In this document: piece by piece, positions 1 through 7,980 of the stretch
Layout: the number at the start of each line of letters is the position of its first letter
Position numbering within the stretch: the stretch's first letter is position 1
NCBI RefSeq assembly: GCF_024734665.1
Contig: NZ_CP102931.1
Span: 556,001 to 620,000 of the forward strand
Source of the DNA: Variovorax paradoxus
GTDB taxonomy: Bacteria; Pseudomonadota; Gammaproteobacteria; Burkholderiales; Burkholderiaceae_C
Reading direction: 5' to 3'
DNA: 64,000 nt
The notes under the pieces: model-generated
Told to the model about the DNA's origin: nothing
Seen by the model: the letters and a program-made list of their open reading frames with translations, nothing else
Databases searched by the model: none
Made by a program: the position numbers and the translations under genes

Positions 1-350
1 AGCGCCACGATACGCACCGCGTGGTCGTCGATGCAGTAGTGCAGCGCGCCTTCGGCCGGCAGGTACGCGTGGTCCGCGAAGGCCGCACGAAAGTTCTCGC
101 GGTGGTCGTGGTTGCCGGGAATCACGAGGTACGGAATCGTCAGCTTCGCGAGCAGGTGCCGCACCTGTGCGTATTCCTCGGGCCGGCCGTCGTCGACAAG
201 GTCACCGGTCAGCAGCACCAGGTCGGGCTTGCGGTCGAGCGCGTGCAGGTGGTCGATGGCTTCCTCGAACATTCGGTTCGAATCGGCCACGCCCTGGTAG
301 AGCTGGCCGGCGGGGCGGACGTGGGGGTCGGAGATCTGTGCGATGAGCAT
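1..350 (-). CDS. Metallophosphoesterase, GpdQ/CpdA-like (3' part cut by window edge)
   Basis: The first 116 residues of a calcineurin-like phosphoesterase lie on the minus strand and run off position 1. The translation begins MLIAQISDPHVRPAGQLYQG and shows three metal-binding blocks of the family in order: ISDPHV (D-x-H), GDLVDDG (GD) and GNHDHR (GNHD). Related enzymes (GpdQ, CpdA/Icc) hydrolyse phosphodiesters such as glycerophosphodiesters or cyclic AMP with two divalent metals in the cytoplasm. The spacing of the blocks and the phrase GRPEEY resemble GpdQ. The start at 350 is the only ATG that opens directly on the first beta strand. The real substrate cannot be told, because the C-terminal half is missing. 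Confidence 0.85.
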   Translation of the reverse strand, partial: MLIAQISDPHVRPAGQLYQGVADSNRMFEEAIDHLHALDRKPDLVLLTGDLVDDGRPEEYAQVRHLLAKLTIPYLVIPGNHDHRENFRAAFADHAYLPAEGALHYCIDDHAVRIVA

Positions 351-388
351 GCCGCATCATCAAGCACGATCCGTTCCCTCCGGTGGAT

Positions 389-1060
389 TCAGATGCCGAC
401 GAACTCGGCCACGTCGGCCAGCGGCGCGCGCTCGGTCACCAGCGCATCGAGCGGTCGGCTGCGGTCGGCATAGCCGATGGACATGCCCGTGAACAGCATG
501 CGCTCGGGCGGCAGGGCGATGAACTGGCCGATGGTCTGCGGGTAGATCGCCCAGCACTCCTGCGGGCAGCTGTCGAGCCCTTCTCCGCGCAGCAGCAGCA
601 TCACGTTCTGCAGCATCATCCCCAGGTCGGACCACTGTGGCGGGCCCATGCGGCGGTCGACGCTGCAGAACAGCGCGAGCGGCGCGCCGAAGAACTGGTA
701 GTTGCGCGCAAACCATTCGCGGCGCGCGGCCTTGTCTTCGCGGGGAATGCCCAGGCGCGCATACATCGCCTCGCCCACGGCGAAGCGGCGGTCGCGGTAT
801 GGCGCGACAAGCTCGCGCGGGTAGATGTCGTACTCGCTGCCTTCGCCGGTGGGCGCCTCCTGCACGCGCGTGCGCATGATCGCCTTGAGCTCGGCGAGTT
901 TTTCTCCACCCACCACATGCAGGTGCCACGGCTGCAGGTTTCCGCCCGAAGGCGCGCGCAGCGCCTGCTCGACGACGCGGCGGATGACATCGCCGGGCAC
1001 CGGCGTGTCGAGAAAGTCGCGCACCGAGCGGCGGGTGGCGATGGCGTCCTGAACGTTCAT
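389..1060 (-). CDS. Nitroreductase family protein
   Basis: 223-residue FMN-dependent oxidoreductase of the nitroreductase family, which reduces nitro groups, quinones or enones with NAD(P)H. The N terminus MNVQDAIATRRSVRDF carries the RRSxR FMN-phosphate motif, followed by APSGGNLQPW, the usual second flavin-contact block. The C-terminal part has a flavin-site-like stretch (GLDSCPQE). I chose the ATG at 1060 over an ATG at 1084 because an AGAGGA ribosome-binding site lies about 10 nt upstream of it. The gene is divergent from the acyl-CoA ligase gene across 122 bp that hold back-to-back promoter-like boxes, so both may answer to one signal. Substrate unknown. Confidence 0.88.
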   Translation of the reverse strand: MNVQDAIATRRSVRDFLDTPVPGDVIRRVVEQALRAPSGGNLQPWHLHVVGGEKLAELKAIMRTRVQEAPTGEGSEYDIYPRELVAPYRDRRFAVGEAMYARLGIPREDKAARREWFARNYQFFGAPLALFCSVDRRMGPPQWSDLGMMLQNVMLLLRGEGLDSCPQECWAIYPQTIGQFIALPPERMLFTGMSIGYADRSRPLDALVTERAPLADVAEFVGI

Positions 1061-1082
1061 GCAAAAGTCCTCTTGAAGGGCC

Positions 1083-1157
1083 ATGCTAGGGGCAACCCTC
1101 GAACGACCTCAATCGTCCGTTCCGACGATGCGGCGCCGAGTGGCGGCTGCCTAGCAT
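1083..1157. promoter_or_regulatory. Back-to-back promoter-like boxes between nitroreductase and ligase genes
   Basis: An 8-bp perfect inverted repeat, ATGCTAGG at 1083-1090 and CCTAGCAT at 1150-1157, places a TAGCAT hexamer as a plausible -10 box for each divergent gene, about 20-30 nt before its start codon. Leftward, TTGAGG (complement of 1107-1112) sits 18 bp from TAGCAT, a fair -35 match. Rightward no good -35 box is visible. The symmetry may alternatively be a regulator site. Confidence 0.4.
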
Positions 1158-1182
1158 CGCCCCAGCGTACAGGAGACAAAAC

Positions 1183-2823
1183 ATGTTCGGATTGATGCAA
1201 GACCGCCCGCTGCTGATCTCGTCGCTCATCGACCACGCGGCCACCTTCCACCCGCATGCCGAAGTCGTGGGTCGCACGGTGGAGGGGCCGGTGCATCGCA
1301 CCAACTACGCGGAGATACAGCGCCGCGCCAAGCAGGTGGCCAACGCGCTGAAGACGCTGGGCATCGAACCCGGCGACCGCGTGGGCACGCTCGCGTGGAA
1401 CACGTACCGCCACCTGGCGCTGTACTTCGGCGTGTCGGGTTCGGGTGCGGTGCTGCACACGGTGAACCCGCGGCTATTTCCGGAGCAGATCGACTACATC
1501 GTCAACCACGCCGAAGACGAGGTGCTGTTCTTCGATGCCAACTTCGCTCCGCTGGTCGAGAAGCTCGCCCCCGGCCTGAAGTCGGTGCGCGCCTTCATCG
1601 CGATGACCGACCGTGCCCACATGCCCACCATCGACGTGCCCAACCTGCTGTGCTACGACGAGCTCATCGGCGCGCAGAGCGAGACCTACGCCTGGCCCGA
1701 GTTCGACGAACGCACCGCCTCGTCGCTTTGCTACACATCGGGCACCACCGGTAATCCGAAGGGCGTGCTGTATTCGCATCGCTCCACGGTGCTGCACTCG
1801 CTGATGGAATGCGCGCCCGACACCTTCGGCGTCAACTCGCAGATGACGCTGCTGCTCGCGGTGCCCATGTTCCACGCCAACGCATGGGGCATGCCGTATG
1901 CGGCCGCGATGACCGGCATGAAGCTCGTCATGCCCGGCCCGCACATGGACGGCCAGAGCCTGTACGAGCTGATGCGCGACGAGAAGGTCGGCTTCTCGCA
2001 GGCCGTGCCGACCATCTGGCTCATGCTGTTCCAGTACTTCGACGCGCACCCCGAAATCGACACGCGCGCCATTGGCCTGAAGCGCATCGGCGTGGGTGGT
2101 GCGGCCACGCCGCGCAGCATGATCGAACGCTTCGAGCGCGACTTCGGCGCCGACTTCGTGCAGGGCTGGGGCATGACCGAAACCAGCCCCATCGGCGTGA
2201 TCGGCAACCTGCTGCCCAAGCACCTGTCGATGCCGAAGGAAGAGCAGATGCGCGTGAAGATGCGCCAGGGCCGCGGCGTGTGGGGCGTGGAGCTGAAGAT
2301 CGTCGGCGAGGACGGCCAGCGCCTGCCGCACGACGGCAAGGCCTTCGGCCATCTGCACGTGCGCGGCCCGTGGATTGCGAGCGGCTACTTCAAGAGCGAG
2401 GGCGGCCCGGTGCTCGACGCCGAGGGCTTCTTCCCGACAGGCGACGTCGCCAATATCGACGAAGACGGCTACGTGCAACTGGTCGACCGCGCGAAGGACG
2501 TCATCAAATCGGGCGGCGAATGGATTTCTTCCATCGACCTGGAGAACGCCGCGAGCATGCACCCGGCAGTGGCCGAAGCGGCGGTGATCGGCATCGCGCA
2601 TCCGAAGTGGCAGGAGCGTCCGCTGCTCATCGTGGTGAAGCGTGCGGGTGTCGAAGTCACGCGCGAGGAACTGCTCACTTTCCTTGCACAGCGCGTCGTG
2701 AAGTGGTGGCTACCGGAAGACGTGGTCTTCGTCGACACGCTGCCGCATACAGCCACCGGCAAGCTGCTGAAGACCAAGCTGCGCGAGCAGTTCAAAGGTT
2801 ACGTTGCGACGACATCTGTTTGA
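1183..2823 (+). CDS. Acyl-CoA ligase (AMP-binding; long/medium-chain or methylthiopropionate type)
   Basis: 546-residue adenylate-forming enzyme that activates a carboxylic acid to its acyl-CoA through an acyl-AMP. The phosphate loop [12 protein letters not shown] lies near residue 183, the GWGMTETSP block near 326, and the hinge region [31 protein letters not shown] near 427. The C-terminal catalytic lysine is in [10 protein letters not shown]. Length and the opening [16 protein letters not shown] fit the AlkK/DmdB branch (medium/long-chain acyl-CoA or 3-methylthiopropionyl-CoA ligases). An AGGAG site 8 nt before the ATG supports the start. The gene stands alone, so the acid is not indicated by its neighbours; the enoyl-CoA hydratase is 7 kb away. 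Confidence 0.9.
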   Translation: MFGLMQDRPLLISSLIDHAATFHPHAEVVGRTVEGPVHRTNYAEIQRRAKQVANALKTLGIEPGDRVGTLAWNTYRHLALYFGVSGSGAVLHTVNPRLFPEQIDYIVNHAEDEVLFFDANFAPLVEKLAPGLKSVRAFIAMTDRAHMPTIDVPNLLCYDELIGAQSETYAWPEFDERTASSLCYTSGTTGNPKGVLYSHRSTVLHSLMECAPDTFGVNSQMTLLLAVPMFHANAWGMPYAAAMTGMKLVMPGPHMDGQSLYELMRDEKVGFSQAVPTIWLMLFQYFDAHPEIDTRAIGLKRIGVGGAATPRSMIERFERDFGADFVQGWGMTETSPIGVIGNLLPKHLSMPKEEQMRVKMRQGRGVWGVELKIVGEDGQRLPHDGKAFGHLHVRGPWIASGYFKSEGGPVLDAEGFFPTGDVANIDEDGYVQLVDRAKDVIKSGGEWISSIDLENAASMHPAVAEAAVIGIAHPKWQERPLLIVVKRAGVEVTREELLTFLAQRVVKWWLPEDVVFVDTLPHTATGKLLKTKLREQFKGYVATTSV

Positions 2824-3041
2824 CGGTTTGATGACTTGTTAGATTTTTCTGTGGACAACTCTGTGAGTTGTGGGTGGAGGCGCAGAGGCGAAGCGAGGAT
2901 TGGCGTGGCTTCCCACCACGTTGCCTGTTGAATAGGCAGCCCGTCGATGGGGGAGGCCGAAAGGCATAGGGTGGGTGCGTATGTATACAAACAGGAGGGG
3001 CGATCGGCGTCGACTCCCTCCTATAACTGGACACCGCGAAA

Positions 3042-3539
3042 CTAGCTGGTGCCCCGCGCCAGCTGAGCCCGCCCGAACGGCGTGATGCGCCGGATCACCG
3101 CCAGCTCCTGTGGCTCGCGGCTCTCCTTCCACGCCAGCACCGGGCTGATCGCCGCATCGACGAACCCGGCCTGCTTCAGCGCCTCGATGCAGTTGATCTC
3201 CTGCGCGTCGTCCACGCGAAGCGGGAATGTCGAACGCTCGATCATGCGCAGGTAGTGCAGCGGTTCGATGCCCATGCGTGCCGGCTTCGGTGGGGCGTCG
3301 GTGTTGCTGGCGCTGCGACCGCGCAGGTTGTCGATCTCGGCGTGCCCCTCGTCGGTGATGCAGACCACCAGCGCCGCCTGCGCCAGCCTGTAGCTGCCCC
3401 CGGTGTCGAAAGCAGGGTCGATGGCGGCCTCGATCAGGCCGGTTGCTTTCAGGACGGAAACGCGTCGCACGTCCTGCGCGTCCGTCACGTGCATCGGCAG
3501 GCGAGCGTGTTCCAACTGAAGAAGGTAACTGAGCGGCAC
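3042..3539 (-). CDS. Hypothetical protein with internal duplication
   Basis: 165 residues from a GTG start at 3539, chosen because AGGGGA lies about 8 nt upstream; the reading frame is open to 3638 but without a comparable site. The protein is built from two copies of one ~60-residue unit: LSYLLQLEHARLPMHVTDAQ followed by VLKATGLIEAAIDP, and LHYLRMIERSTFPLRVDDAQ followed by ALKQAGFVDAAISP. The shared pattern is L-x-YL-x(3)-E-x(4)-P-x-x-V-x-DAQ ... LK-x-x-G-(LF)-(IV)-(ED)-AAI-x-P. No signal peptide, membrane segment or metal motif. Each unit could be a small helical, winged-helix-like fold, which is only a guess. Function unknown. Flanked by about 220 bp on the ligase side (2824-3041) in which nothing was seen. 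Confidence 0.6.
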   Translation of the reverse strand: MPLSYLLQLEHARLPMHVTDAQDVRRVSVLKATGLIEAAIDPAFDTGGSYRLAQAALVVCITDEGHAEIDNLRGRSASNTDAPPKPARMGIEPLHYLRMIERSTFPLRVDDAQEINCIEALKQAGFVDAAISPVLAWKESREPQELAVIRRITPFGRAQLARGTS

Positions 3540-3691
3540 CGAAGATCCCCTGTCTACGTTTTCCCCGGCCCTCAAAGCCGCGTCATGCCGTCCAGCCAAA
3601 GCAGGGGCGGCAAGAACGCCCCCCGACTTCCTGGACAACTCATGCGCCTCGGACCAATCCAGCCCGCGAGGGTGTTGGTCGAGAAGGGTGT

Positions 3692-3717
3692 GAATTGTGA
3701 ATATTTGTCAACAATTC
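3692..3717. promoter_or_regulatory. AT-rich dyad, possible operator
   Basis: GAATTGT at 3692-3698 and ACAATTC at 3711-3717 form a 7-bp inverted repeat with a 12-bp AT-rich centre, inside a 270-bp non-coding stretch between the duplicated-unit protein gene and pcuC. The complement strand reads TTGACA inside the dyad, 150 nt upstream of the GTG start at 3539. It could be an operator for that gene; no cognate regulator is next to it. Confidence 0.3.
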
Positions 3718-3809
3718 TTGTAGGACGGCCGGTCGAGCGCCATCACCGAAACAGGGTATTTCCTCTGGCCGGGTTCTGGGGGTTCAGAGAAAGCAGTCGA
3801 CGCGCTTGC

Positions 3810-4286
3810 TCAGTGCTTGTGACCGCCGTGTCCCGCGGGCTGCGCAGAGGCATTGAGCGCCCGCACTGGCGCTTTCACTTCGACGGATTCACGCTTGCCG
3901 TCCTTGCCTTCGAACACCAGCGTGAGCGGCACGGTGTCGCCTTCCTTCACCTGCTGCTTGAGGTCAAGCAGCATCACGTGATAGCCACCGGGCTTGAGCT
4001 CGACGTTCTTGCCCGCGGGCAGGTCGAGCGCGGGGACCTGGCGCATGCGCATCACGTTGTCCTGCATGGCCATTTCGTGCACCTCGACGACGGGCGTGAC
4101 GGGCGAGCTTGCCGAGACCAGTTTGGTGTCTTTCGCGGCGCTGAGCTGCATGAATGCGCCGGTGGCCTTCTGTTGCGGCACGGTGGCGCGCACCCAGGCG
4201 TCCTTGACGGTGACCTGGGCGTGGGCGTGTGCGGCGAGCAATGCGGCGGTGGCGATGAGGAGGGTGCGTGCGATGGGGTTTTTCAT
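3810..4286 (-). CDS. pcuC: Periplasmic copper chaperone PCu(A)C
   Basis: 158 residues with a signal peptide (MKNPIARTLLIATAALLAAHAHA, cleavage after AHA) and a PCu(A)C domain. The copper-binding set is present: H in EVHEMAMQDNVMRMRQV and the later H and M in GGYHVMLLDLK, matching the family pattern H-M-x(10)-M-x(21)-H-x-M, plus a His-rich tail ending GHGGHKH. These proteins deliver Cu(I) to the CuA site of cytochrome c oxidase, often together with a SCO protein. The SCO gene lies 33 nt upstream on the same strand, so the two form an operon. An AGGAGA site precedes the ATG. Confidence 0.92.
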   Translation of the reverse strand: MKNPIARTLLIATAALLAAHAHAQVTVKDAWVRATVPQQKATGAFMQLSAAKDTKLVSASSPVTPVVEVHEMAMQDNVMRMRQVPALDLPAGKNVELKPGGYHVMLLDLKQQVKEGDTVPLTLVFEGKDGKRESVEVKAPVRALNASAQPAGHGGHKH

Positions 4287-4319
4287 GAATGAAATCTCCT
4301 GGAGTTGAAGTGATGGAAG

Positions 4320-4937
4320 TCAGGCGGATGCGGTCTGAAGGATCTGGCGAAGGTCTTGCGCGCATTCTTCCGCGCTCTGTTCGTGGCGCAGCACGAGGCG
4401 GATCTTTCCCTTCGGGTCGAACACGTAGCTGAAGGCCGAGTGGTCCATGGTGTACGAGGAGCCCGTGGGCACTTTCTTGTAGAACACCTTGAAGTCTTTC
4501 GCGGTCTCGCTGGTTCGCTGCATGTCGCCATAGAGGCCGATGAAGCTGGCGTCGAAGGCCTGCGTGTAGGCCTTGAGCACGACAGGCAGATCACGCTCGG
4601 GGTCGACGGTGACGAAGATCACCTGCAGGCGCTCGCCGTCCGCGCCGAGCAGTCGCTTGATTTCTGCCGCGCGCACGAGTGCTGTGGGGCACACGTCGGG
4701 GCACTGGGTGAAGCCGAAGAACATCATCACGGCCTTGCCTTTGAAGTCGGCCAGCGTGCGTTCATGGCCGTCCGCGTCGGTCAGGCGGAAGTCCTGCGCG
4801 TATCTGGCGCCGGTGATGTCGACGCCGTTGAAGCTGGCGGGCAGCACCTTGTCGCAGGCTGCGAGGGTCGTGAGTGCGGCGAGGCTGCCGACGGACAGCA
4901 GCAGGAAGCGCCTTGTTGGATGGGGTGTGTGGATCAT
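4320..4937 (-). CDS. SCO1/SenC-family lipoprotein
   Basis: 205 residues. The N terminus MIHTPHPTRRFLLLSVGSLAALTTLAAC is a lipoprotein signal with lipobox LAAC, so the protein is probably anchored in a membrane facing the periplasm. The thioredoxin-like domain carries the copper-binding CPDVCP motif and the distant histidine in SSYTMDHSAFSYV. SCO proteins reduce and metallate the CuA centre of cytochrome oxidase. I chose ATG 4937 rather than 4982 because GAGAGC lies just upstream and the signal sequence then starts normally. It stands between pcuC and a DUF2946 gene in one leftward copper-handling operon. Confidence 0.9.
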   Translation of the reverse strand: MIHTPHPTRRFLLLSVGSLAALTTLAACDKVLPASFNGVDITGARYAQDFRLTDADGHERTLADFKGKAVMMFFGFTQCPDVCPTALVRAAEIKRLLGADGERLQVIFVTVDPERDLPVVLKAYTQAFDASFIGLYGDMQRTSETAKDFKVFYKKVPTGSSYTMDHSAFSYVFDPKGKIRLVLRHEQSAEECAQDLRQILQTASA

Positions 4938-5053
4938 TGAAAAAGCTCTCTTCGGCACAGGTGCGGGTGCCGATGGATTCATTGCAGGAACACACGCGAT
5001 GGGCGAGCCTCGACCGAGGCGGCAGCATCACGCGCGCAAGAACTGAAGAAGCG

Positions 5054-5458
5054 TCAGGAGAGCGAAGGAGGCCCGCGCGCCGGCAAGGGCGCCGCAGTGA
5101 CCGCGGCGATGTGCGCGGACGGAATCGGCTGGACTGCGCGAGCCAGCGGCATGAGCGCGGGCAGCTCGACGATGGGTGTTGTCGCGGGCGGGGCTCCGTT
5201 GAGCACGCACAGCGGGCAGTCCATGTGGCCCGCGCCCATCTCTTGCGCGCCGTCGTCGGTGTGCACGATGGCTTTCACCGAGCCGGCGTTCGAGCAGACC
5301 AGTTCCACGGTCTGCGGATGCACGACTGGCGAGGCGATGGCCGCGCCGAGCGACAGCGCGAACCACAGCAGCACCCAGCGGATCAGGTCCACGCCCGGAC
5401 ACCGCAGGCCCGCTCGGGCGGCGGGCGGGTTCGGTGTGGCGAGGGAAGGCGCGAGCAT
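5054..5458 (-). CDS. DUF2946 family protein
   Basis: 134 residues with a hydrophobic stretch near residues 25-43 (LIRWVLLWFALSLGAAIASP) and the GHMDCPLC block plus an upstream CSNAG that mark DUF2946. Such proteins are commonly found beside copper-transport and SCO/PCuAC genes; the Cys/His pairs suggest metal binding, but no activity is established. No clear ribosome-binding site precedes ATG 5458; a GTG further in, just before the hydrophobic stretch, is an alternative start. The gene is the first of the leftward copper operon, 116 bp before the SCO gene. Confidence 0.75.
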   Translation of the reverse strand: MLAPSLATPNPPAARAGLRCPGVDLIRWVLLWFALSLGAAIASPVVHPQTVELVCSNAGSVKAIVHTDDGAQEMGAGHMDCPLCVLNGAPPATTPIVELPALMPLARAVQPIPSAHIAAVTAAPLPARGPPSLS

Positions 5459-5490
5459 CGGCGCGGATTATCGGTCAGCATGCTCGGTAA

Positions 5491-5530
5491 AGAAAAAATC
5501 CTTGTAAGTCATTGACTCACAAGGCTTTTT
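5491..5530 (-). terminator. Intrinsic terminator of tRNA-Met
   Basis: Ten-base arms 5500-5509 and 5515-5524 (CCTTGTGAGT with ACTTACAAGG read on the minus strand, one G-U pair) close a 5-nt loop and are followed on the minus strand by a run of T (complement of 5492-5498). The plus strand also has TTTTT at 5526-5530, so it may work both ways. Confidence 0.8.
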
Positions 5531-5538
5531 CGTTTTGT

Positions 5539-5615
5539 TGGTGGCTCTTCACGGACTCGAACCGCGGACCTGTGGATTATGATTCCATCGCTCTAACCGA
5601 CTGAGCTAAAGAGCC
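5539..5615 (-). tRNA. tRNA-Met (CAT), elongator type
   Basis: 77 nt including an encoded 3' CCA (complement of 5539-5541). Read on the minus strand it starts GGCTCTTTAGCTCAG and folds as a cloverleaf: 7-bp acceptor stem GGCTCTT/AAGAGCC, D arm closed by GCTC/GAGC, anticodon loop ATCATAA with anticodon CAT, and T arm CGCGG-TTCGAGT-CCGTG. The first acceptor pair is G-C, so it is not an initiator tRNA; a lysidine-modified tRNA-Ile(CAT) is the main alternative. Confidence 0.93.
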
Positions 5616-5669
5616 GTCAGTGCTGATTTGCACCGAGCCCAAAATTATAGCCCAGGCTGAGGGCCCAGT

Positions 5670-7178
5670 TCAACCACCCGCGGGCAACTTGCCCAATTCT
5701 TCGGAAACGAGCCGCACGATCAGCTTGTCCAGCGTCTGCACCGAGTAGTTGCCGACGTCGTGCACCGTCTGCGTTCCCGGGCCGCTCGCCGGGTTGGTCG
5801 CTTCCCTGTAGGTCAGGAACACGAAGCGTCCGCCGGTGTACTGCGCGATCTGGCGCTGGATGTATTCGCCCTGCTTGTCGAGCCCCGAGGCGCCCACGCT
5901 CAACACCTTGATGCCCTTGCCCAGCGCGGCGACCATGTCGTCGTCGTAATGCGGGCCGCCGTAGTCGAGGTGCGGCGGAGCGTCGGCCAGCAGCACCACG
6001 AGGCGCGTGGTGCCGTTGCCGCGCCAGCTCATCTTGTGGATGGTTTCGTTCAGGGCCTCGTTCATCGCCTCGGGGTAGTCGCCGCCGCCTGCAGCACGCA
6101 GCGCATCGAGCACGCCCTGGAAGGCGTTGAGGTCGTTGGTGAAGTCGTGGCGGCGCACGAGAAATTCGTCGGTGCGGTCGCGATACGCCACCAGGCCAAA
6201 GCAGGTGTCGGGGCGGCTCGGCAGTTTGGCGACCTGGTCGGCGATCGTGCGCAGGGTGGTCTTGAGCTTCGCGATCTCGTCGTCCATCGAGCCGGTGGCA
6301 TCGATCAGGAAGACCAGGTCGAGCCGGGCGCGCGCGGGCACGGCGCCCTTGCCGTCGAGTACGACGTCGATGGCGTTCTTCTGGCCACGCTGCAGGAAGG
6401 CGGTGCTCTGGCGGCCGTTCTTGCGCACGGTCACTTCGTACACCGGGCTCTGCGCCTTGTCGAAGGCGTTCGGATGCAGCCATGCGCGCCCGCCCGCATC
6501 GGTGCGGGCCCACATGGCGGCGCCGTTCGCGGCCTGCACGGCCACTTCGGCATCGGGCACGACTGCGCCGCGCGCGTCGCGCACCTGGAGCAGGTAGCGC
6601 GCGCTGATGTCGCGCTCGCGGTGAACGACCTGGGTGCGGCCGCGAAAGGCCAGGTATTCGCTGAAGTCGGCGTTGTCGTCGACCATGCCGGCGGTGACGG
6701 GCTCGTTGGCGGGGCGCGGGGCCTGGGCTGGCGGCTGGAGGCCGCCGCTTATGCGTGCCGCGGGGGCTGCCGGTGTAGCGGGTGCCGGTGGAACTTCCGC
6801 GATGGCGGCGTCGGCGCGGGCCTCCGCTGCGGGAGCCGGCATGGATTTCGCCGCCGAAACCGAAGGCGCCACAGGGCGACGCAGCGAGTAGTCCTTCAAC
6901 GCATCGGTGCCCGCGGGTTCGCGCCGGAATTCGGAAACGCGCGCCATGCCCGGTGTCTCGTAGGTCTGGACCGGCCTCGCGCAGTGCGTGGCCGACGGCG
7001 CCTCGAAGTTCGGCACCGTCTGCGCTACCTGCAAGCGGCTGTCGGGTGCGGGCGTGGGCCAGCGCGTGGCGCCGGCAACGGCAGGGGGCTCGGTGGCGCC
7101 GCAGGCGGTCAGGAGCAGTTGGGCGCACAGCAGCACGACGAGCGGGCGGCGAAACCTGGGAACGAAAGCTTGGGTCAT
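5670..7178 (-). CDS. Von Willebrand factor A domain lipoprotein
   Basis: 502 residues. The N terminus has a lipoprotein signal ending LLLTAC-G. Residues of roughly 20-190 are Ala/Pro-rich and probably disordered. A carboxypeptidase-regulatory-like stretch follows (YLLQVRDARGAVVPDAEVAV). The C-terminal half is a vWA domain with the metal-ion-dependent adhesion site DATGSM (in LVFLIDATGSMDDEI), followed by LADAPPHLDYGG. This predicts a cell-envelope protein that binds a partner through a metal. ATG 7178 has GGAG upstream and opens on the signal peptide; the longer frame is not needed. It is divergent from an ECF sigma factor gene, which suggests one envelope-sensing unit. Confidence 0.82.
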   Translation of the reverse strand: MTQAFVPRFRRPLVVLLCAQLLLTACGATEPPAVAGATRWPTPAPDSRLQVAQTVPNFEAPSATHCARPVQTYETPGMARVSEFRREPAGTDALKDYSLRRPVAPSVSAAKSMPAPAAEARADAAIAEVPPAPATPAAPAARISGGLQPPAQAPRPANEPVTAGMVDDNADFSEYLAFRGRTQVVHRERDISARYLLQVRDARGAVVPDAEVAVQAANGAAMWARTDAGGRAWLHPNAFDKAQSPVYEVTVRKNGRQSTAFLQRGQKNAIDVVLDGKGAVPARARLDLVFLIDATGSMDDEIAKLKTTLRTIADQVAKLPSRPDTCFGLVAYRDRTDEFLVRRHDFTNDLNAFQGVLDALRAAGGGDYPEAMNEALNETIHKMSWRGNGTTRLVVLLADAPPHLDYGGPHYDDDMVAALGKGIKVLSVGASGLDKQGEYIQRQIAQYTGGRFVFLTYREATNPASGPGTQTVHDVGNYSVQTLDKLIVRLVSEELGKLPAGG

Positions 7179-7314
7179 GAAAGCACTCCGGGTTGTTGGG
7201 TGCAGGCTGATACGGCCGGCCACCGCCAGCGGGGTTGAGCCTCGTCGACTTTTTTTGCCACCCCGAACCCCGGTGCGGTCCGCCGCCCGTACAAGCTGGG
7301 GTGAAAATCCTTCG

Positions 7315-7980
7315 ATGTCCGCGCTTCCCCGCGCCCCTTCCGCCAAGAACGCCCCCGAGCGCCAGGCCATGCCCGACGACCAGTTGATGCTGGCCTACGC
7401 ACAAGGCGACGCCGCCGCGTTCGACGTGCTCTACGCGCGCCACGAAGGCGGACTGTTCCGCTTCGTCAAGCGGCTGCTGGGCGCGCGGCTCGTGGCGCAG
7501 GCCGACGAGGTGTTCCAGGACACGTGGGTGCGGATCATCTCGGCGCGCGACAGCTTCTCGCCACAGGGCGCGACGTGGCGCACCTGGGCCTTCACCATTG
7601 CGCACAACCTGGCGATGGACCGGCTGCGCGTGAGCGGGCGCGAAGTGACGCTCGATGCGCACCCGGACGACGACAGCGACCCCGTGCCCACGCTCGACCG
7701 CGGCGTGCGCGGGGCCGTCGATGCGGCGGCGCATCCGTCGGCCGAAGAGCTGGCGTTCTGGCGCGCCGCGGGTCGTCGCTTGCTGGCCTGCCTCGATGAA
7801 CTGCCGGCTGAGCAGCGAGCCGCGTTCCTGCTGCACCATGAGGACGGCCTGACCGTCGAGGCGCTGGCCGCGAGCCTGGAGATTGGCTTCGAGACCGTGC
7901 GCAGCCGCCTGCGCTATGGCTTGCAAAAACTGCGCGGCTGCATGGAGCGCTATCTGTCGGTGCTGGAGCAACGGGCATGA
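7315..7980 (+). CDS. ECF-type RNA polymerase sigma factor
   Basis: 221 residues. Region 2 is clear (DDQLMLAYAQGDAAAFDVLYARHEGGLFRFVKRLL, then ADEVFQDTWVRIISARDSF and TWAFTIAHNLAMDRLR), and region 4 is a helix-turn-helix (LPAEQRAAFLLHHEDGLTVEALAASLEIGFETVRSRLRYGLQKLR). Such factors direct RNA polymerase to stress or envelope genes and are usually held by a partner anti-sigma protein. The next gene starts inside its stop codon (ATGA) and encodes a single-pass membrane protein, the expected place for the partner. Start ATG 7315 chosen; ATG 7369 is an alternative. Confidence 0.9.
   Translation: MSALPRAPSAKNAPERQAMPDDQLMLAYAQGDAAAFDVLYARHEGGLFRFVKRLLGARLVAQADEVFQDTWVRIISARDSFSPQGATWRTWAFTIAHNLAMDRLRVSGREVTLDAHPDDDSDPVPTLDRGVRGAVDAAAHPSAEELAFWRAAGRRLLACLDELPAEQRAAFLLHHEDGLTVEALAASLEIGFETVRSRLRYGLQKLRGCMERYLSVLEQRA

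Noticed and set aside
21..473. Plus-strand frame at the left edge
   Set aside because: Antisense to the phosphoesterase and nitroreductase genes, with no motif.
1809..2831. Alternative plus-strand frame inside the acyl-CoA ligase gene
   Set aside because: Arg-rich +1 shadow of a gene with all AMP-binding motifs in the main frame.
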